The notes under the pieces were generated by a model, which was not told the origin of the DNA, made no database searches, and saw only the letters and a list, made by a program, of their open reading frames with translations. A DNA stretch of 42,715 nucleotides from Candidatus Rokuibacteriota bacterium. GTDB lineage: Bacteria > Methylomirabilota > Methylomirabilia > Rokubacteriales > CSP1-6. The stretch is from NCBI GenBank assembly GCA_016179925.1, contig JACPCG010000017.1, positions 1 through 42,715 on the forward strand, in the 5' to 3' direction. Shown here one piece after another: positions 24,499-32,874 of this stretch. A program made the position numbers and the translations under genes. Positions within the stretch are counted from its first letter, which is position 1, and every line of letters begins with the position of its first letter.

Positions 24499-25599
24499 TC
24501 AGTCCGACCGCCCGCGCGCGGCGATCTCCCAGACAGCCTCCACGCGGTCGCCGCGCACGGCGTAGATGCGGTCGTAGAGGTTGATCGTCGGGTCGCAGTG
24601 GGGCGGGAAGAATTCGATGCGCTCGCCGAGGCGCGGTGCGCGGGAGGGGTCGGTGACCGTGAGCCGGCCGTGCTCGTCGCCCGCGAAGCCGTACTCGACC
24701 CCCGGCCGCTCAACGGCCTCCGGCGGAAACGGCTTGTCGGTCGAGAACGCCTTGAGGCCCGCGTCCACCATCGCGCGGTCGCGCGTGGGGACGCTGACGA
24801 CCGTCGCCACGACGGTCAGCGCCATCTCGAAGTCGGTGAGGAGCGCGCCCGACCGCCCGCCGATCCGCCGGTAGTCGAGGTCCATCACGCAGTAGGAGCC
24901 CGACTGGAGCTCGGTGAGGGCCGGCAGCTCGACGTCGATGTCGTGCGTTCCCGTGGAGCCGCCGGCGACGATCTCCACCGGAAGTCCCGCGCGCTCGCAG
25001 AGCGCCCGCGTCTCCATGAGGGGTGCCATCGCCGCGAGCGAGGCGTCGCGGCGCTTGTCCCAGCCGATGACGTGGGCGCAGTGGCCCGCATAGCCCTGGA
25101 GACCGCGGAAGCCGAGCGCCGACTGGGCGGCGACGGCCCGCGCGAGCGCCACCGCCGGCTCGCCGGGGGCGATGCCCGTCCGCCGGTTGCCGACGTCCAC
25201 GTCCACCAGCACGTTGAGGACGACACCGTCGGCGGCGGCCTCGCGCCCGAGGACGGCGACGTTCTCCGCGTCGTCCACGACGACGAGCGTGTCGGGCGCC
25301 TCGGCCACGAGCCGCGTGAGCCGGCGGATGCCCGGGAGCGTCACGATCTCGGTCGTGATCAGGAGGCCCCGGATCCCGGCGCGCGCCATCACCTCCGCCT
25401 CGCCCAGCTTCGCGCAGGCGACACCGAGCGCGCCCGCGGCGACCTGACGCCGCGCGATCTCCGGGCACCGGTGGGTCTTCGCGTGCGGACGCAGGTTCTT
25501 GCCCGCGCGCTTCACGTGGGCGGCCATCCGCGCGAGATTTCGCTCGAACCGGTCGAGGTCGAGGAGCAGCGCCGGCGTCGGGATGTCGTCGCGTCGCAT
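24499..25599 (-). CDS. D-threonine aldolase/D-serine dehydratase-like PLP enzyme (alanine racemase fold type III)
   Basis: 366 residues. IPTPALLLDLDRFERNL at the start and RPHAKTH with the PLP Lys41 mark the DSD1/D-threonine aldolase family. The metal site near the C-terminus, FFPPHCDPT (His334, Cys335, Asp336), matches the zinc or manganese ligands of that family. AGGSTGTHD (about 212-220) binds the PLP phosphate. It would cleave D-3-hydroxy amino acids to glycine and an aldehyde, or dehydrate D-serine. Divergent from the class V aminotransferase, which is a glyoxylate-type enzyme; the two may share a glycine/glyoxylate theme. Confidence 0.9.
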   Translation of the reverse strand: MRRDDIPTPALLLDLDRFERNLARMAAHVKRAGKNLRPHAKTHRCPEIARRQVAAGALGVACAKLGEAEVMARAGIRGLLITTEIVTLPGIRRLTRLVAEAPDTLVVVDDAENVAVLGREAAADGVVLNVLVDVDVGNRRTGIAPGEPAVALARAVAAQSALGFRGLQGYAGHCAHVIGWDKRRDASLAAMAPLMETRALCERAGLPVEIVAGGSTGTHDIDVELPALTELQSGSYCVMDLDYRRIGGRSGALLTDFEMALTVVATVVSVPTRDRAMVDAGLKAFSTDKPFPPEAVERPGVEYGFAGDEHGRLTVTDPSRAPRLGERIEFFPPHCDPTINLYDRIYAVRGDRVEAVWEIAARGRSD

Positions 25600-25613
25600 C
25601 GCGGAGCACGCTC

Positions 25614-25631
25614 ACTCTAGCATGCTAGACT
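25614..25631. promoter_or_regulatory. back-to-back divergent -10 elements around a CTAGCATGCTAG palindrome
   Basis: On the plus strand TGCTAGACT (25623-25631) ends 6 nt before the ATG at 25638. On the minus strand TGCTAGAGT (25622 to 25614) ends 14 nt before the ATG at 25599. The two meet in the perfect 12-bp palindrome at 25617-25628, so the two promoters cannot be occupied at once. Confidence 0.55.
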
Positions 25632-25637
25632 CGGCGC

Positions 25638-26804
25638 ATGCCGGGCCGGCCTTATCTCCAAATCCCGGGCCCCACGCTCGTCCCCGAGCGGATCGTCCGC
25701 GCCATGTCGCAGCCGGTCATCGATCACCGCGGGCCGAAGTTCGCCGCGCTGGTCGAGGCGTGCCTCGAGGGGCTCAAGGGCGTCTTCCAGACGGCGCGCG
25801 GCCACATCGTCCTCTACCCGGGCTCGGGCACCGGCGCGTGGGAGGCCGCGATCGTCAACACGCTCTCGCCGGGTGACCGCGTGCTCGCGGTGGTGAACGG
25901 CCACTTCTCGACGGGCTTCGCCCGGACCGCGGAAGCGTACGGGATCGAGGTCGACAAGATCGAGGTGGACTACGGCGCGGGCGCCCCGGCCGGCGAGATC
26001 GAGCGGCGTCTTCGCGCGGACGGCGGGCACCAGCTCAGTGCCGTACTCGTCGTCCACAACGAGACGTCTACCGGAGTCACGTCCAACGTCGCCGCGGTCC
26101 GCACCGCGATGGATCGCGTCAAGCACCCGGCGCTCCTCCTCGTGGACACGGTGTCGTCCCTTGCGTCCATCGACTTCCGCCTGGACGAGTGGGGCGTGGA
26201 CGTGGCGCTCACGGGACCGCAGAAGGGCCTGATGCTGCCGCCAGGCATGGCGATCCTCGCGATCAGCGAGAAGGCGCTCGGCGCCAGCGACAAGGCGCGC
26301 TGCCCTCGCGCCTACTGGGACTGGAAGCCGGTCATCGAGCGGAACCGGCGCGGCGAATACCCCTACACGCCGGCCACCGTGCTCCTCTTCGGCCTCGAAG
26401 AAGCGCTGAAGATGCTGAACGAGGAGGGGCTCCAGAACGTCTTCGCCCGCCACGCTCGCCTCGCGGAGGCCTGCCGCCGCGCCGTCCGCGCGCTGGGGCT
26501 CGAGATCCTCTGCCGCAACCCCGCGGAGCACTCCAACACGCTCACCGCGGTCGTCCTGCCGCCGGGCTTCGACTCCGACGAGCTGATCCGCCGCGCCTAC
26601 CGCCGGCTCGAGCTCTCGCTCGGCGTGGGGCTCGGCGCCGTGAAGGGCAAGGTCTTCCGCATCGGCCACCTCGGGAGCCTCAACGAGCTGGACCTCCTCG
26701 GCGGGCTCGCGGGCGTGGAGATGATGCTGAAGGCGGTCGGCGTGCCGGTGAAGCTCGGCGCCGGCCTCGCCGCCGCCCAGGAGTTCCTGCTGACGAAGCC
26801 CTAG
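25638..26804 (+). CDS. class V aminotransferase (alanine/serine-glyoxylate aminotransferase type)
   Basis: 388 residues. Family blocks: LQIPGPTLVPERIVRAMSQP at the start, LYPGSGTGAWEAAIVNTLSPGD, VLVVHNETSTG, LLVDTVSSLAS and the PLP lysine in TGPQKGLMLPPG (Lys196). These match the alanine-glyoxylate, serine-glyoxylate and serine-pyruvate aminotransferases. It would interconvert glyoxylate and glycine with an amino donor. ATG placed by the -10 element 6 nt upstream. It overlaps the convergent gene at 26801 by 4 bp. Confidence 0.92.
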   Translation: MPGRPYLQIPGPTLVPERIVRAMSQPVIDHRGPKFAALVEACLEGLKGVFQTARGHIVLYPGSGTGAWEAAIVNTLSPGDRVLAVVNGHFSTGFARTAEAYGIEVDKIEVDYGAGAPAGEIERRLRADGGHQLSAVLVVHNETSTGVTSNVAAVRTAMDRVKHPALLLVDTVSSLASIDFRLDEWGVDVALTGPQKGLMLPPGMAILAISEKALGASDKARCPRAYWDWKPVIERNRRGEYPYTPATVLLFGLEEALKMLNEEGLQNVFARHARLAEACRRAVRALGLEILCRNPAEHSNTLTAVVLPPGFDSDELIRRAYRRLELSLGVGLGAVKGKVFRIGHLGSLNELDLLGGLAGVEMMLKAVGVPVKLGAGLAAAQEFLLTKP

Positions 26805-27157
26805 CGTCCCAGCGAGCGCAGGAGGTTGCGCTGCTGGATGCCGCTGTAGACGTCGTAGCCGAGGTCGGGGCGCCGAGAGGGTCGTCGGGCCTCTTCGCGC
26901 AGGAGCCGCTCGGCGCGGGCGAGGCTCTCGGCCTCAGCGGCGTCACGCTCGGCCTGGCGCACGACCGCCTCCGACGTCGGGTCGGGATGCACGATCACGC
27001 GCCCCGGCTTCGTGTCCACCGGCCGATCGCCGCGCCTGATCTCGAGGGGGACCGTCTTGGGCGGGCGCGGAGCTGCCTCCTGTGCCCCCGCGGCGAGCGG
27101 CAGGGTGGCGGCGAGCGGCAGGGCGACCAGCAGGAGGGCGACCGTCACAGCCTTCAT
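26801..27157 (-). CDS. small secreted hypothetical protein
   Basis: 118 residues. An N-terminal signal peptide (MKAVTVALLLVALPLA start, cleavage likely at AGA-Q near 25) is followed by a Pro/Arg-rich stretch, a charged Glu/Arg helix (about 65-90) and the tail YDVYSGIQQRNLLRSLGR. No known family recognised. The stop lies within the end of the convergent aminotransferase gene. It is the last gene of the TPM/LemA cluster on this strand, 20 bp after the cytosolic TPM gene, and may be co-transcribed. Confidence 0.7.
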   Translation of the reverse strand: MKAVTVALLLVALPLAATLPLAAGAQEAAPRPPKTVPLEIRRGDRPVDTKPGRVIVHPDPTSEAVVRQAERDAAEAESLARAERLLREEARRPSRRPDLGYDVYSGIQQRNLLRSLGR

Positions 27158-27177
27158 GAGGAGAGCGTACACCCCTC

Positions 27178-27648
27178 TTATGACACGCTCACCTCGTCGC
27201 CGAGTTCGTTCACGTCGCCGCGCCGGGGCGGGTAGTGCACGGCGAGCTCGCGGCCGACCTCCCCGATCGCGCCCAGGAGCGCGTCGCGAGCGGCGCCGGC
27301 GCGGAGCTTCTCGATCATGCGGTCGCGAACGCCGTCCCAGTGCTGGTCGCCGACGCGCGCGTGGATGCCTTCGTCGCCCACGACGGCGAGCTTCCGGTCG
27401 CTCACCGCGAGGTAGATCAGCACGCCGTTGCGGGCGGCGGTCGTGTGCATGCCGAGCCGAGCGAACACGTGGCGCGCCCGGGTGAGCGGGTCCGGCGTCC
27501 GGCGGAAGAGCCGGCGCGGCACGCGGCGCTCGAGATGCACGCGGATCTCCGCGGAGGTCCGCGACTCGGCCTCCTCGATCGCCTGAGCGATCGCGTCGAA
27601 GTCCGCCTCGCTCAGGAACTGCCGCGTCCACGCCGGCCGCTTCGCCAT
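27178..27648 (-). CDS. TPM-domain protein, cytosolic type
   Basis: 156 residues without a signal peptide. TPM (TLP18.3/Psb32/MOLO-1) features are a helix around FLSEADFDAIAQAIEEAE, then SAEIRVHLE, ARHVFARLGMHTTAARNGVLIYLA and RKLAVVGDEGIHARVGDQHWDGV. It is the usual third partner beside LemA and a secreted Gly-rich TPM protein. The trio is found widely in bacteria and is linked to envelope stress or membrane protein quality control, although the mechanism is not settled. Confidence 0.85.
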   Translation of the reverse strand: MAKRPAWTRQFLSEADFDAIAQAIEEAESRTSAEIRVHLERRVPRRLFRRTPDPLTRARHVFARLGMHTTAARNGVLIYLAVSDRKLAVVGDEGIHARVGDQHWDGVRDRMIEKLRAGAARDALLGAIGEVGRELAVHYPPRRGDVNELGDEVSVS

Positions 27649-27651
27649 GCC

Positions 27652-28413
27652 CTACCAGCTCCCGCTCGCGCCGCCACCACCAGAGCTGCCGCCGCCCCCC
27701 GAGAACCCGCCCCCGCCCGACGAGCCGCCGCCCCCCGACCAGCCGCCGCCGGACCAGCCACTCCAGCCGCCGCTCGTCCGGTCCCAGCCGCGCCGGCCGG
27801 CGGTGAAGCCGTGACGCTGGCGCGACACTTCCCAGGCGAGACTGCCGACGATCAGGGCGAAGAGGGCGAGGAAGAGAATCAGGTAGAGCCGCGCGGAGTC
27901 CTCGCTCGCCTTCTGGGCGCGCCGCCAGGACTCGGCTTCCTTCCGCAGGCGCTCGGGATCGCCCTTCGGCGACGCGATCCGCGCGTACACCGCGTCCACC
28001 GCGGCCTCGAGCCCCGCCGCCCAGCGCCGCTCGCGGAAGCGCGGCGTGATCGCCTCGCGGATGATCCCGCCGGCGGCGGCGTCGGGGATGGCCGCCTCGA
28101 GCCCGTAGCCCACCTCGAGCCTGAGCTTCCGGTCGTTGACGAAGACCACGAGGAGCACGCCGTTGTCGAGGCCCTTCCGGCCGAGCCGCCACTGCTGGAA
28201 GAGCCGGTCGGCGACATCCTCCAGGCTCTCGCCCTCGAGCGCGCGGAAGATCGCGATCGCCATCTGCGCCCCCGTCGCGCGCTCGCGCTCGGCGAGGTTG
28301 GCCTCCAGCCGCTCGCGCTCGGCCCGCGCGAGCAGCCCGGCGTAATCGTTCACGCGCGCGGCGGGCGCGGGCGGGAGGACGAGGGCGACGGCGAGGACGG
28401 CCGCGAGCAGCAG
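27652..28413 (-). CDS. TPM-domain membrane protein with Gly/Ser-rich tail (YgcG-like), apparently non-AUG start
   Basis: The reading frame contains a hydrophobic signal sequence ending APAAR, then VNDYAGLLARAERERLEA (start of the TPM domain), a domain with NGVLLVVFVNDRKLRLEVGYGLEA, a membrane helix LYLILFLALFALIVG near residue 190 and a WSGGGWSGGGGSSGGGG tail. No ATG, GTG or TTG precedes the signal sequence before the in-frame TGA. The first codon available is CTG at 28413-28411, one base after the LemA stop. The GTG at 28353 would delete the signal peptide. I infer a CTG start giving 253 residues, or a sequence error near 28414. Confidence 0.8.
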   Translation of the reverse strand: MLLAAVLAVALVLPPAPAARVNDYAGLLARAERERLEANLAERERATGAQMAIAIFRALEGESLEDVADRLFQQWRLGRKGLDNGVLLVVFVNDRKLRLEVGYGLEAAIPDAAAGGIIREAITPRFRERRWAAGLEAAVDAVYARIASPKGDPERLRKEAESWRRAQKASEDSARLYLILFLALFALIVGSLAWEVSRQRHGFTAGRRGWDRTSGGWSGWSGGGWSGGGGSSGGGGFSGGGGSSGGGGASGSW

Positions 28414-28414
28414 C

Positions 28415-29011
28415 CTAGAACTTCACTTTGGGCGGGGTCGCCGCATCCGCCGTGGCCTCGAAGAAGGCCTTGGGCTGGAAGCCGGCGAATCCCGCGACGG
28501 CGGAGCCCGGGAAGAGGCGCACGCGCGTGTTGTAGTCGCGCACCGCCTCGTTGAACCGCCGCCGCTCCACCGCGATCCGGTTCTCCGTGCCCTCGAGCTG
28601 GGTCTGGAGCGCGAGGAAATTCTGGTTCGACTTGAGGTCGGGATACCGCTCGACGGTCACGAGAAGGCGACTCAGAGCGCCGGAAAGCTGGTTCTGAACC
28701 GCCTGGAAGCGCTCGAGCGCCCTGGGATCGTTGAGCGCCTGCGGGGTGAGCTGGATCGCCGTCGCACTCGCGCGCGCCTGCGTGACCTCTTCCAGCACGG
28801 TCCGCTCCTGCGCGGCGAACCCCTTCACGGTCTCGACGAGGTTCGGGACGAGGTCGGCGCGACGCTGGTAGACGTTCTGCACCTGCGCCCACTTCTCGTT
28901 GACGTTCTGCTCCTGGACGACGAGCTGGTTGTTGACGGCGATCGCCCAGGAGGCGAGCCCGCCGACGACCAGGACCACGACGATCAGGGCGACGAGGAGG
29001 CCACGCAGCAT
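28415..29011 (-). CDS. LemA family protein
   Basis: 198 residues. An N-terminal membrane anchor (about 4-26) is followed by the LemA helical domain: NNQLVVQEQNVNEKWAQVQN, YQRRADLVPNLVETVKGFA, then YPDLKSNQNFLALQTQLEGT and AVERRRFNEAVRDYN. The ATG at 29011 is supported by a TATAAT element 11 nt upstream. It is the first gene of the LemA-TPM-TPM-secreted protein cluster, which is a common arrangement. Confidence 0.92.
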   Translation of the reverse strand: MLRGLLVALIVVVLVVGGLASWAIAVNNQLVVQEQNVNEKWAQVQNVYQRRADLVPNLVETVKGFAAQERTVLEEVTQARASATAIQLTPQALNDPRALERFQAVQNQLSGALSRLLVTVERYPDLKSNQNFLALQTQLEGTENRIAVERRRFNEAVRDYNTRVRLFPGSAVAGFAGFQPKAFFEATADAATPPKVKF

Positions 29012-29022
29012 ACGCGCGTTCG

Positions 29023-29032
29023 ATTATATACT
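29023..29032. promoter_or_regulatory. overlapping divergent -10 elements (LemA / GYD genes)
   Basis: TATAAT on the minus strand (29028 to 29023) serves LemA. TATACT on the plus strand (29027-29032) suits the GYD gene, which has about 25 nt of leader with AAGGAGGT at 29051-29058. The elements overlap by two bases. Confidence 0.5.
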
Positions 29033-29062
29033 TGGCCAAGCGCTCTCACGAAGGAGGTCCCC

Positions 29063-29356
29063 ATGCCGACCTACATCAGCCTCGTCAACTACACCGACCA
29101 GGGGATCCGGAACGTCAAGGACAGCCCCAAGCGCCTCGACGCCGCGAAGAAGCTCCTCAAGGACATGGGCGGCGAGATGAAGGCGTTCTACCTGACGATG
29201 GGCGCCTACGACATCGTCACGGTGGCCGAGGCGCCGAATGACGAGTCGGTCGCGAAGTTCGTCCTGGCTCTCGCGTCCTCGGGGAACGTCCGGACGACGA
29301 CGATGAAAGCCTTCCCGGAGGCTGACTACCGGAAGCTGATCGCCGGTCTTCCCTGA
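29063..29356 (+). CDS. GYD-domain protein
   Basis: 97 residues of the GYD family: TYISLVNYTDQGIRNVKDSP, then RLDAAKKLLKDMGGEMKAFYLTMGAYDIVTVAEAPND, which contains the G(A/R)YD motif that names the family. The fold is a ferredoxin-like dimeric barrel, and the function is unknown. Start fixed by a near-perfect Shine-Dalgarno AAGGAGGT (29051-29058), suggesting high translation. Monocistronic, convergent with the large regulator gene. Confidence 0.9.
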   Translation: MPTYISLVNYTDQGIRNVKDSPKRLDAAKKLLKDMGGEMKAFYLTMGAYDIVTVAEAPNDESVAKFVLALASSGNVRTTTMKAFPEADYRKLIAGLP

Positions 29357-29387
29357 GCGCGGCGCGCGAGGGAGCGCGTCGCGAGCG

Positions 29388-32300
29388 CTAGCCCGCCGCA
29401 CCCCGCTCCGCCTCCGCGAGCCAGCGCGTCATGCCCATCGCGCCGAACAGTGCCGCAGCGGCGGCGAGGTCCTCGCGGGCCCGCTGCCGCTCGCCCGCTC
29501 GCTGGTAGAGCAGCCCGAGCCCCAGGCGGCACTGCGCGGCCAGGGGTCGCATCCCAAGCGCTTCGGCCAGCGCGAGGGCCTGGCGGTACGAGGCCTCCGC
29601 CTCCGCGTTGGCCGGCGTCTCGCCGCCGGCGGCGATGTCGGCGAGGACGAGGTGGGCATAGGCCTCCTGCCCTCGCTCCTTGCACTCGCGCGCCAGATCG
29701 AGGGCGCGCCGGGCGTGATCGACAGCGGGCTCGCGTCGCGCCAGGACGAGGTGGGCTCGCGCGAGCCACGCCAGCCGGAGCGCGTGGTGGGCGCGGAGCC
29801 TCATCGAGATCCCCTGCTCCACGGCCTGCTCGAGCAGGTCCACCGCGCGGGCGGGCTCGCCGGCCAGCGCATAGGCCGCGCCCAGCGGCCCGATGAGGAA
29901 CGGGGAGAGGAACGGAATGTTCGCCATCCGCGCGACGACGAGCCCCTGCTCCAGGAGCGGGATGGCCCGGTCTGGGCGCCCCTGGACCACGTAGAGCGTC
30001 CCGAGCCCGAACGCAAACTGGGCTCGGCTGTAGGGGTGCTCGGCGGACTCCGCGATCCGCGCGGCTTCTTCGCTGAGGGCAGTCCCCTCGGCGAACTCTC
30101 CTCGCTCCGCCAGGCACCAGGAGAGCCACGAACGCGCCCACACGGATGGAAAGGCGGCCATGCCGAAGTGCTCGTGGACGAGGTCACCCTGGAGCGAGGC
30201 GACGATCTGTCGGAGCAGGTCCGCCGCCCGCCCGTAGTCGCCCAGGGTGTGGTGGGCCTGCGCGAGCCGGCAGATGGACTGCACCCGCATCTCGAAGTTC
30301 CCGAACGAGGCGGCCACCGCCAGGTCGCGCTCGGCCGCCTTGACCGCCCGCTCGTGCTCGCCTGCCCACCAGAGTCGGCCGGGGCTCTCCGGCCCGACGC
30401 CCATCACCTCGCCGATCGCCGCCTCGGAGGCCACCTCGCGTAGGTCCCGCAGGTAGGCAAACGCCTTGCTCCAGACCTCCGCTCGGAAGGCGTGGTGGAC
30501 GAGGCGGTCGCGGTGTTCGGCCAGGCCGCCGGGGTAGAGGCGCTCGATCGCATCCACGACTCGCGCGTGCAGCGCGCGGCGCCGCTCGTTGAGCAGGCTC
30601 GCGTAGGCGACCTCGTGCGTGAGGGCGTGCTTGAAGCTGTACTCGACGTCGGGGAAGAGGCGCGTCTCGTAGAGGAACTCGGCCGATTGGAGCCGGTCGA
30701 GGCCGCGCGCCACGTTGTCCTCGGGGCGATCGGCAATCGCCTGGAGCAAGGCGCCCGGCACGTCGCTGCCGATGACCGACGCCAACTGGAGCAGGTCCTT
30801 GTCCTCCGGCGGCAGGCGGTCGATCCGCGCCGCGAGGATCGCTTGGACCGTCGCCGGTATCTGGGCGATCTGGACGGCCCCGACGAGGCGGTACTCGCCA
30901 CGCTCACCGGCAAGCGTCCCCTCCTCCGCCAGCCCGCGCACGCTCTCCTCCAGGAAAAAGGGGTTGCCCTGGGCGCGCCCGATCAGGAGGGACTTGAGCG
31001 GTGCCAGTCCGGCGTCGTTCCCCAGCAGGACTTCGAGCAGCGTCTCGGCCGTCTCGGGCGGAAGCGGGTCGAGGCGGATTTGTCCGTAGTACGTCTTGCT
31101 CCCCCAACCGTGCCGGTACTCGGGCCGGTAGTTCACGAGGAGGAGGAACCGGTGCAACGGCAGGCTCTCGACCAGGCTCTCGAGAAGCGCCTGGGTGTCG
31201 GCGTCGATCCAGTGGAGGTCCTCGAACACGAGCAGCAACGGCTGGACCTGGCTCTCGCGCAGCAGGAGGCGCTTCACGGCGTCGAGCACGCGCTGCCTCT
31301 GCTGATCGGCGCCGAGGCTTTTCCACGCGCCGTCCTCCACGGGGAGGTCGAGGAGAGTCTGGAGGGCGGGAAGCGTGGGCCGGAGGCCCTCGTCGAGCGT
31401 CAAGAGCTTGCCGGTGAGCTTCTCGCGCACGCGCCGGACGTCGTCCCGATCCTCGATCCCGAGGTAGGTCCGGAGCAGGTCGATGACCGGCAGGAATGCG
31501 GTCGCCTTACCGTGGGAGACAGAGCTGGACTCGAGCACGAGCCACCCGTCCGTCCGGTGGGAATGGGCGAGCTCCCACACCAGGCGGGACTTGCCCACCC
31601 CGGGCTCGCCGACGAGGGCGACGACCTGCCCGTGGCCGGCGCGGGCTCGCTCGAGGGCGGCGCGCAGCTGCTCCAGCTCGGCGTCGCGTCCGATGAAGCG
31701 CGTGAGGCCGCGGGCGGCTGACACTTGAAGTCGCGTCCGGCTCGCTGCGGCGCCGAGCAGCTCGAAGACCTCCACCGGCTCGCTCAGTCCCTTGATGGGC
31801 ACCGGGCCGAGTGATCTCACCCGCACGTAGCCCTCGACGAGCTGGAGGGTCGCGGGCGTCAGCAGGACGGAGCCGGGCTTCGCCATCTGTTCCATGCGGG
31901 CGGCGAGGTGCGTGGTCTGGCCCACGGCGGTGTAGTCCATGTGGAGGTCGCTCCCGATCGAGCGCACCACCACGTCGCCGGAGTTGAGCCCGACCCGGAT
32001 CTGGAGGGGGACGCCATGCGCGCGCTGGACCTCGTCGCCATACCGGCCCACCCGCTCCTGCATGCGGAGGGCCGCGTAGGACGCGCGCAGGGCGTGATCC
32101 TCGTGGGCGAGCGGCGCGCCGAAGAGGGCCATGATCCCGTCGCCCATGACCTGGTTGACGGTGCCCTCGTAGTGATGGACGGCCTCCATCATCCGCTCGA
32201 GGACCGGGTCGAGGAGTCGCCGCGCCTCCTCCGGGTCCCGGTCGGCGAGCAACTCCATCGAGCCCTTCAGATCCGCGAGCAGGACGGTGACGAGCTTGCG

Positions 32301-32546
32301 CTCCCCCTCGAGCGCGCTGCGGGAGGTGAGGATGCGCGCGGCGAGGTGCTGCGGGGTGTACGACTCGGGCGCAAGGCGCGGCCGCGCGGCCGCCGGCGCC
32401 AGCGCCTCGCCGCACTCGTTGCAGAAGTGGCTGCCGGGAGCGTTGGCGTGGCCGCAGGCCGGGCAGGGAGCCTCGAGCTTCGCCCCGCAGTTGCCGCAGA
32501 ACTTCGCCCCGTGCGGGTTCGGGTGGTGGCACTGCGGGCAGGACAT
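29388..32546 (-). CDS. zinc-ribbon / class III cyclase / AAA ATPase / TPR signalling protein
   Basis: 1052 residues. Two CxxC-type zinc ribbons (Cys3, 6, 17, 20 and Cys28, 31, 42, 45), a class III nucleotidyl cyclase domain (about 85-265) with both metal Asp (Asp92 in LLADLKGS, Asp136 in MGDGIMALFG), an AAA-16 type ATPase (284-600) with Walker A GEPGVGKS (313-320), and TPR-like helices to the end. The substrate-specifying and transition-state positions are GQTTHLAAR (Gln210, His213, Arg217) instead of the usual Asp and Asn, so cyclase activity is uncertain. This is a large family of putative STAND-like signalling proteins. It is probably co-transcribed with the DUF4242 gene 25 bp upstream. 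Confidence 0.92.
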   Translation of the reverse strand: MSCPQCHHPNPHGAKFCGNCGAKLEAPCPACGHANAPGSHFCNECGEALAPAAARPRLAPESYTPQHLAARILTSRSALEGERKLVTVLLADLKGSMELLADRDPEEARRLLDPVLERMMEAVHHYEGTVNQVMGDGIMALFGAPLAHEDHALRASYAALRMQERVGRYGDEVQRAHGVPLQIRVGLNSGDVVVRSIGSDLHMDYTAVGQTTHLAARMEQMAKPGSVLLTPATLQLVEGYVRVRSLGPVPIKGLSEPVEVFELLGAAASRTRLQVSAARGLTRFIGRDAELEQLRAALERARAGHGQVVALVGEPGVGKSRLVWELAHSHRTDGWLVLESSSVSHGKATAFLPVIDLLRTYLGIEDRDDVRRVREKLTGKLLTLDEGLRPTLPALQTLLDLPVEDGAWKSLGADQQRQRVLDAVKRLLLRESQVQPLLLVFEDLHWIDADTQALLESLVESLPLHRFLLLVNYRPEYRHGWGSKTYYGQIRLDPLPPETAETLLEVLLGNDAGLAPLKSLLIGRAQGNPFFLEESVRGLAEEGTLAGERGEYRLVGAVQIAQIPATVQAILAARIDRLPPEDKDLLQLASVIGSDVPGALLQAIADRPEDNVARGLDRLQSAEFLYETRLFPDVEYSFKHALTHEVAYASLLNERRRALHARVVDAIERLYPGGLAEHRDRLVHHAFRAEVWSKAFAYLRDLREVASEAAIGEVMGVGPESPGRLWWAGEHERAVKAAERDLAVAASFGNFEMRVQSICRLAQAHHTLGDYGRAADLLRQIVASLQGDLVHEHFGMAAFPSVWARSWLSWCLAERGEFAEGTALSEEAARIAESAEHPYSRAQFAFGLGTLYVVQGRPDRAIPLLEQGLVVARMANIPFLSPFLIGPLGAAYALAGEPARAVDLLEQAVEQGISMRLRAHHALRLAWLARAHLVLARREPAVDHARRALDLARECKERGQEAYAHLVLADIAAGGETPANAEAEASYRQALALAEALGMRPLAAQCRLGLGLLYQRAGERQRAREDLAAAAALFGAMGMTRWLAEAERGAAG

Positions 32547-32571
32547 CGCGGTCGGGCGTCGCCGGGCGCCG

Positions 32572-32823
32572 CTACGCCCCTTCGTTCACCTCGATGATCT
32601 CGTCCGCGACGAGCCCGTGGGCCTCGCGATGGACGGCAGCCGCCGCCTCCTTGCTCGGAGCCTCCACGAGGCAGAAGACCTTGCCCGTGCCCTCGTCGTA
32701 CCAGTAGCGCAGGTAGTTGACGGCGTACTTGTGCTGGACCTTGAGGTCCTTCTGATGGGCTTCGCTCAGCCCCGCGCCGGTCAGCCCTTCGATCTTGTGG
32801 TGGACATCGAGATAGAGCGGCAT
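32572..32823 (-). CDS. DUF4242 (nickel-binding SCO4226-like) protein
   Basis: 83 residues with the pattern PLYLDVHHKIEGLTGAGL, HQKDLKVQHKYAVNYLRYWYDEGTGKVFCLVEAPSKEAA and a VHREAHGLVADEIIEV end, matching the small ferredoxin-like DUF4242 family whose Streptomyces member binds nickel through His residues. Start fixed by AAAGGAGG (32836 to 32829). A good promoter lies 45 nt further upstream. It is followed by the cyclase/AAA/TPR gene, so it may feed a signal to that regulator; this is only a context inference. Confidence 0.85.
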   Translation of the reverse strand: MPLYLDVHHKIEGLTGAGLSEAHQKDLKVQHKYAVNYLRYWYDEGTGKVFCLVEAPSKEAAAAVHREAHGLVADEIIEVNEGA

Positions 32824-32874
32824 CTGGTCCTCCTTTGTGCGACGTGGGTATCCCGACGCGGCCGACGTGATCGG

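Noticed and set aside
27660-27780. CCGCC-type repeats
   Set aside because: They encode the Gly/Ser-rich tail of the TPM protein, a usual feature of this family, and are not a CRISPR or intergenic repeat.
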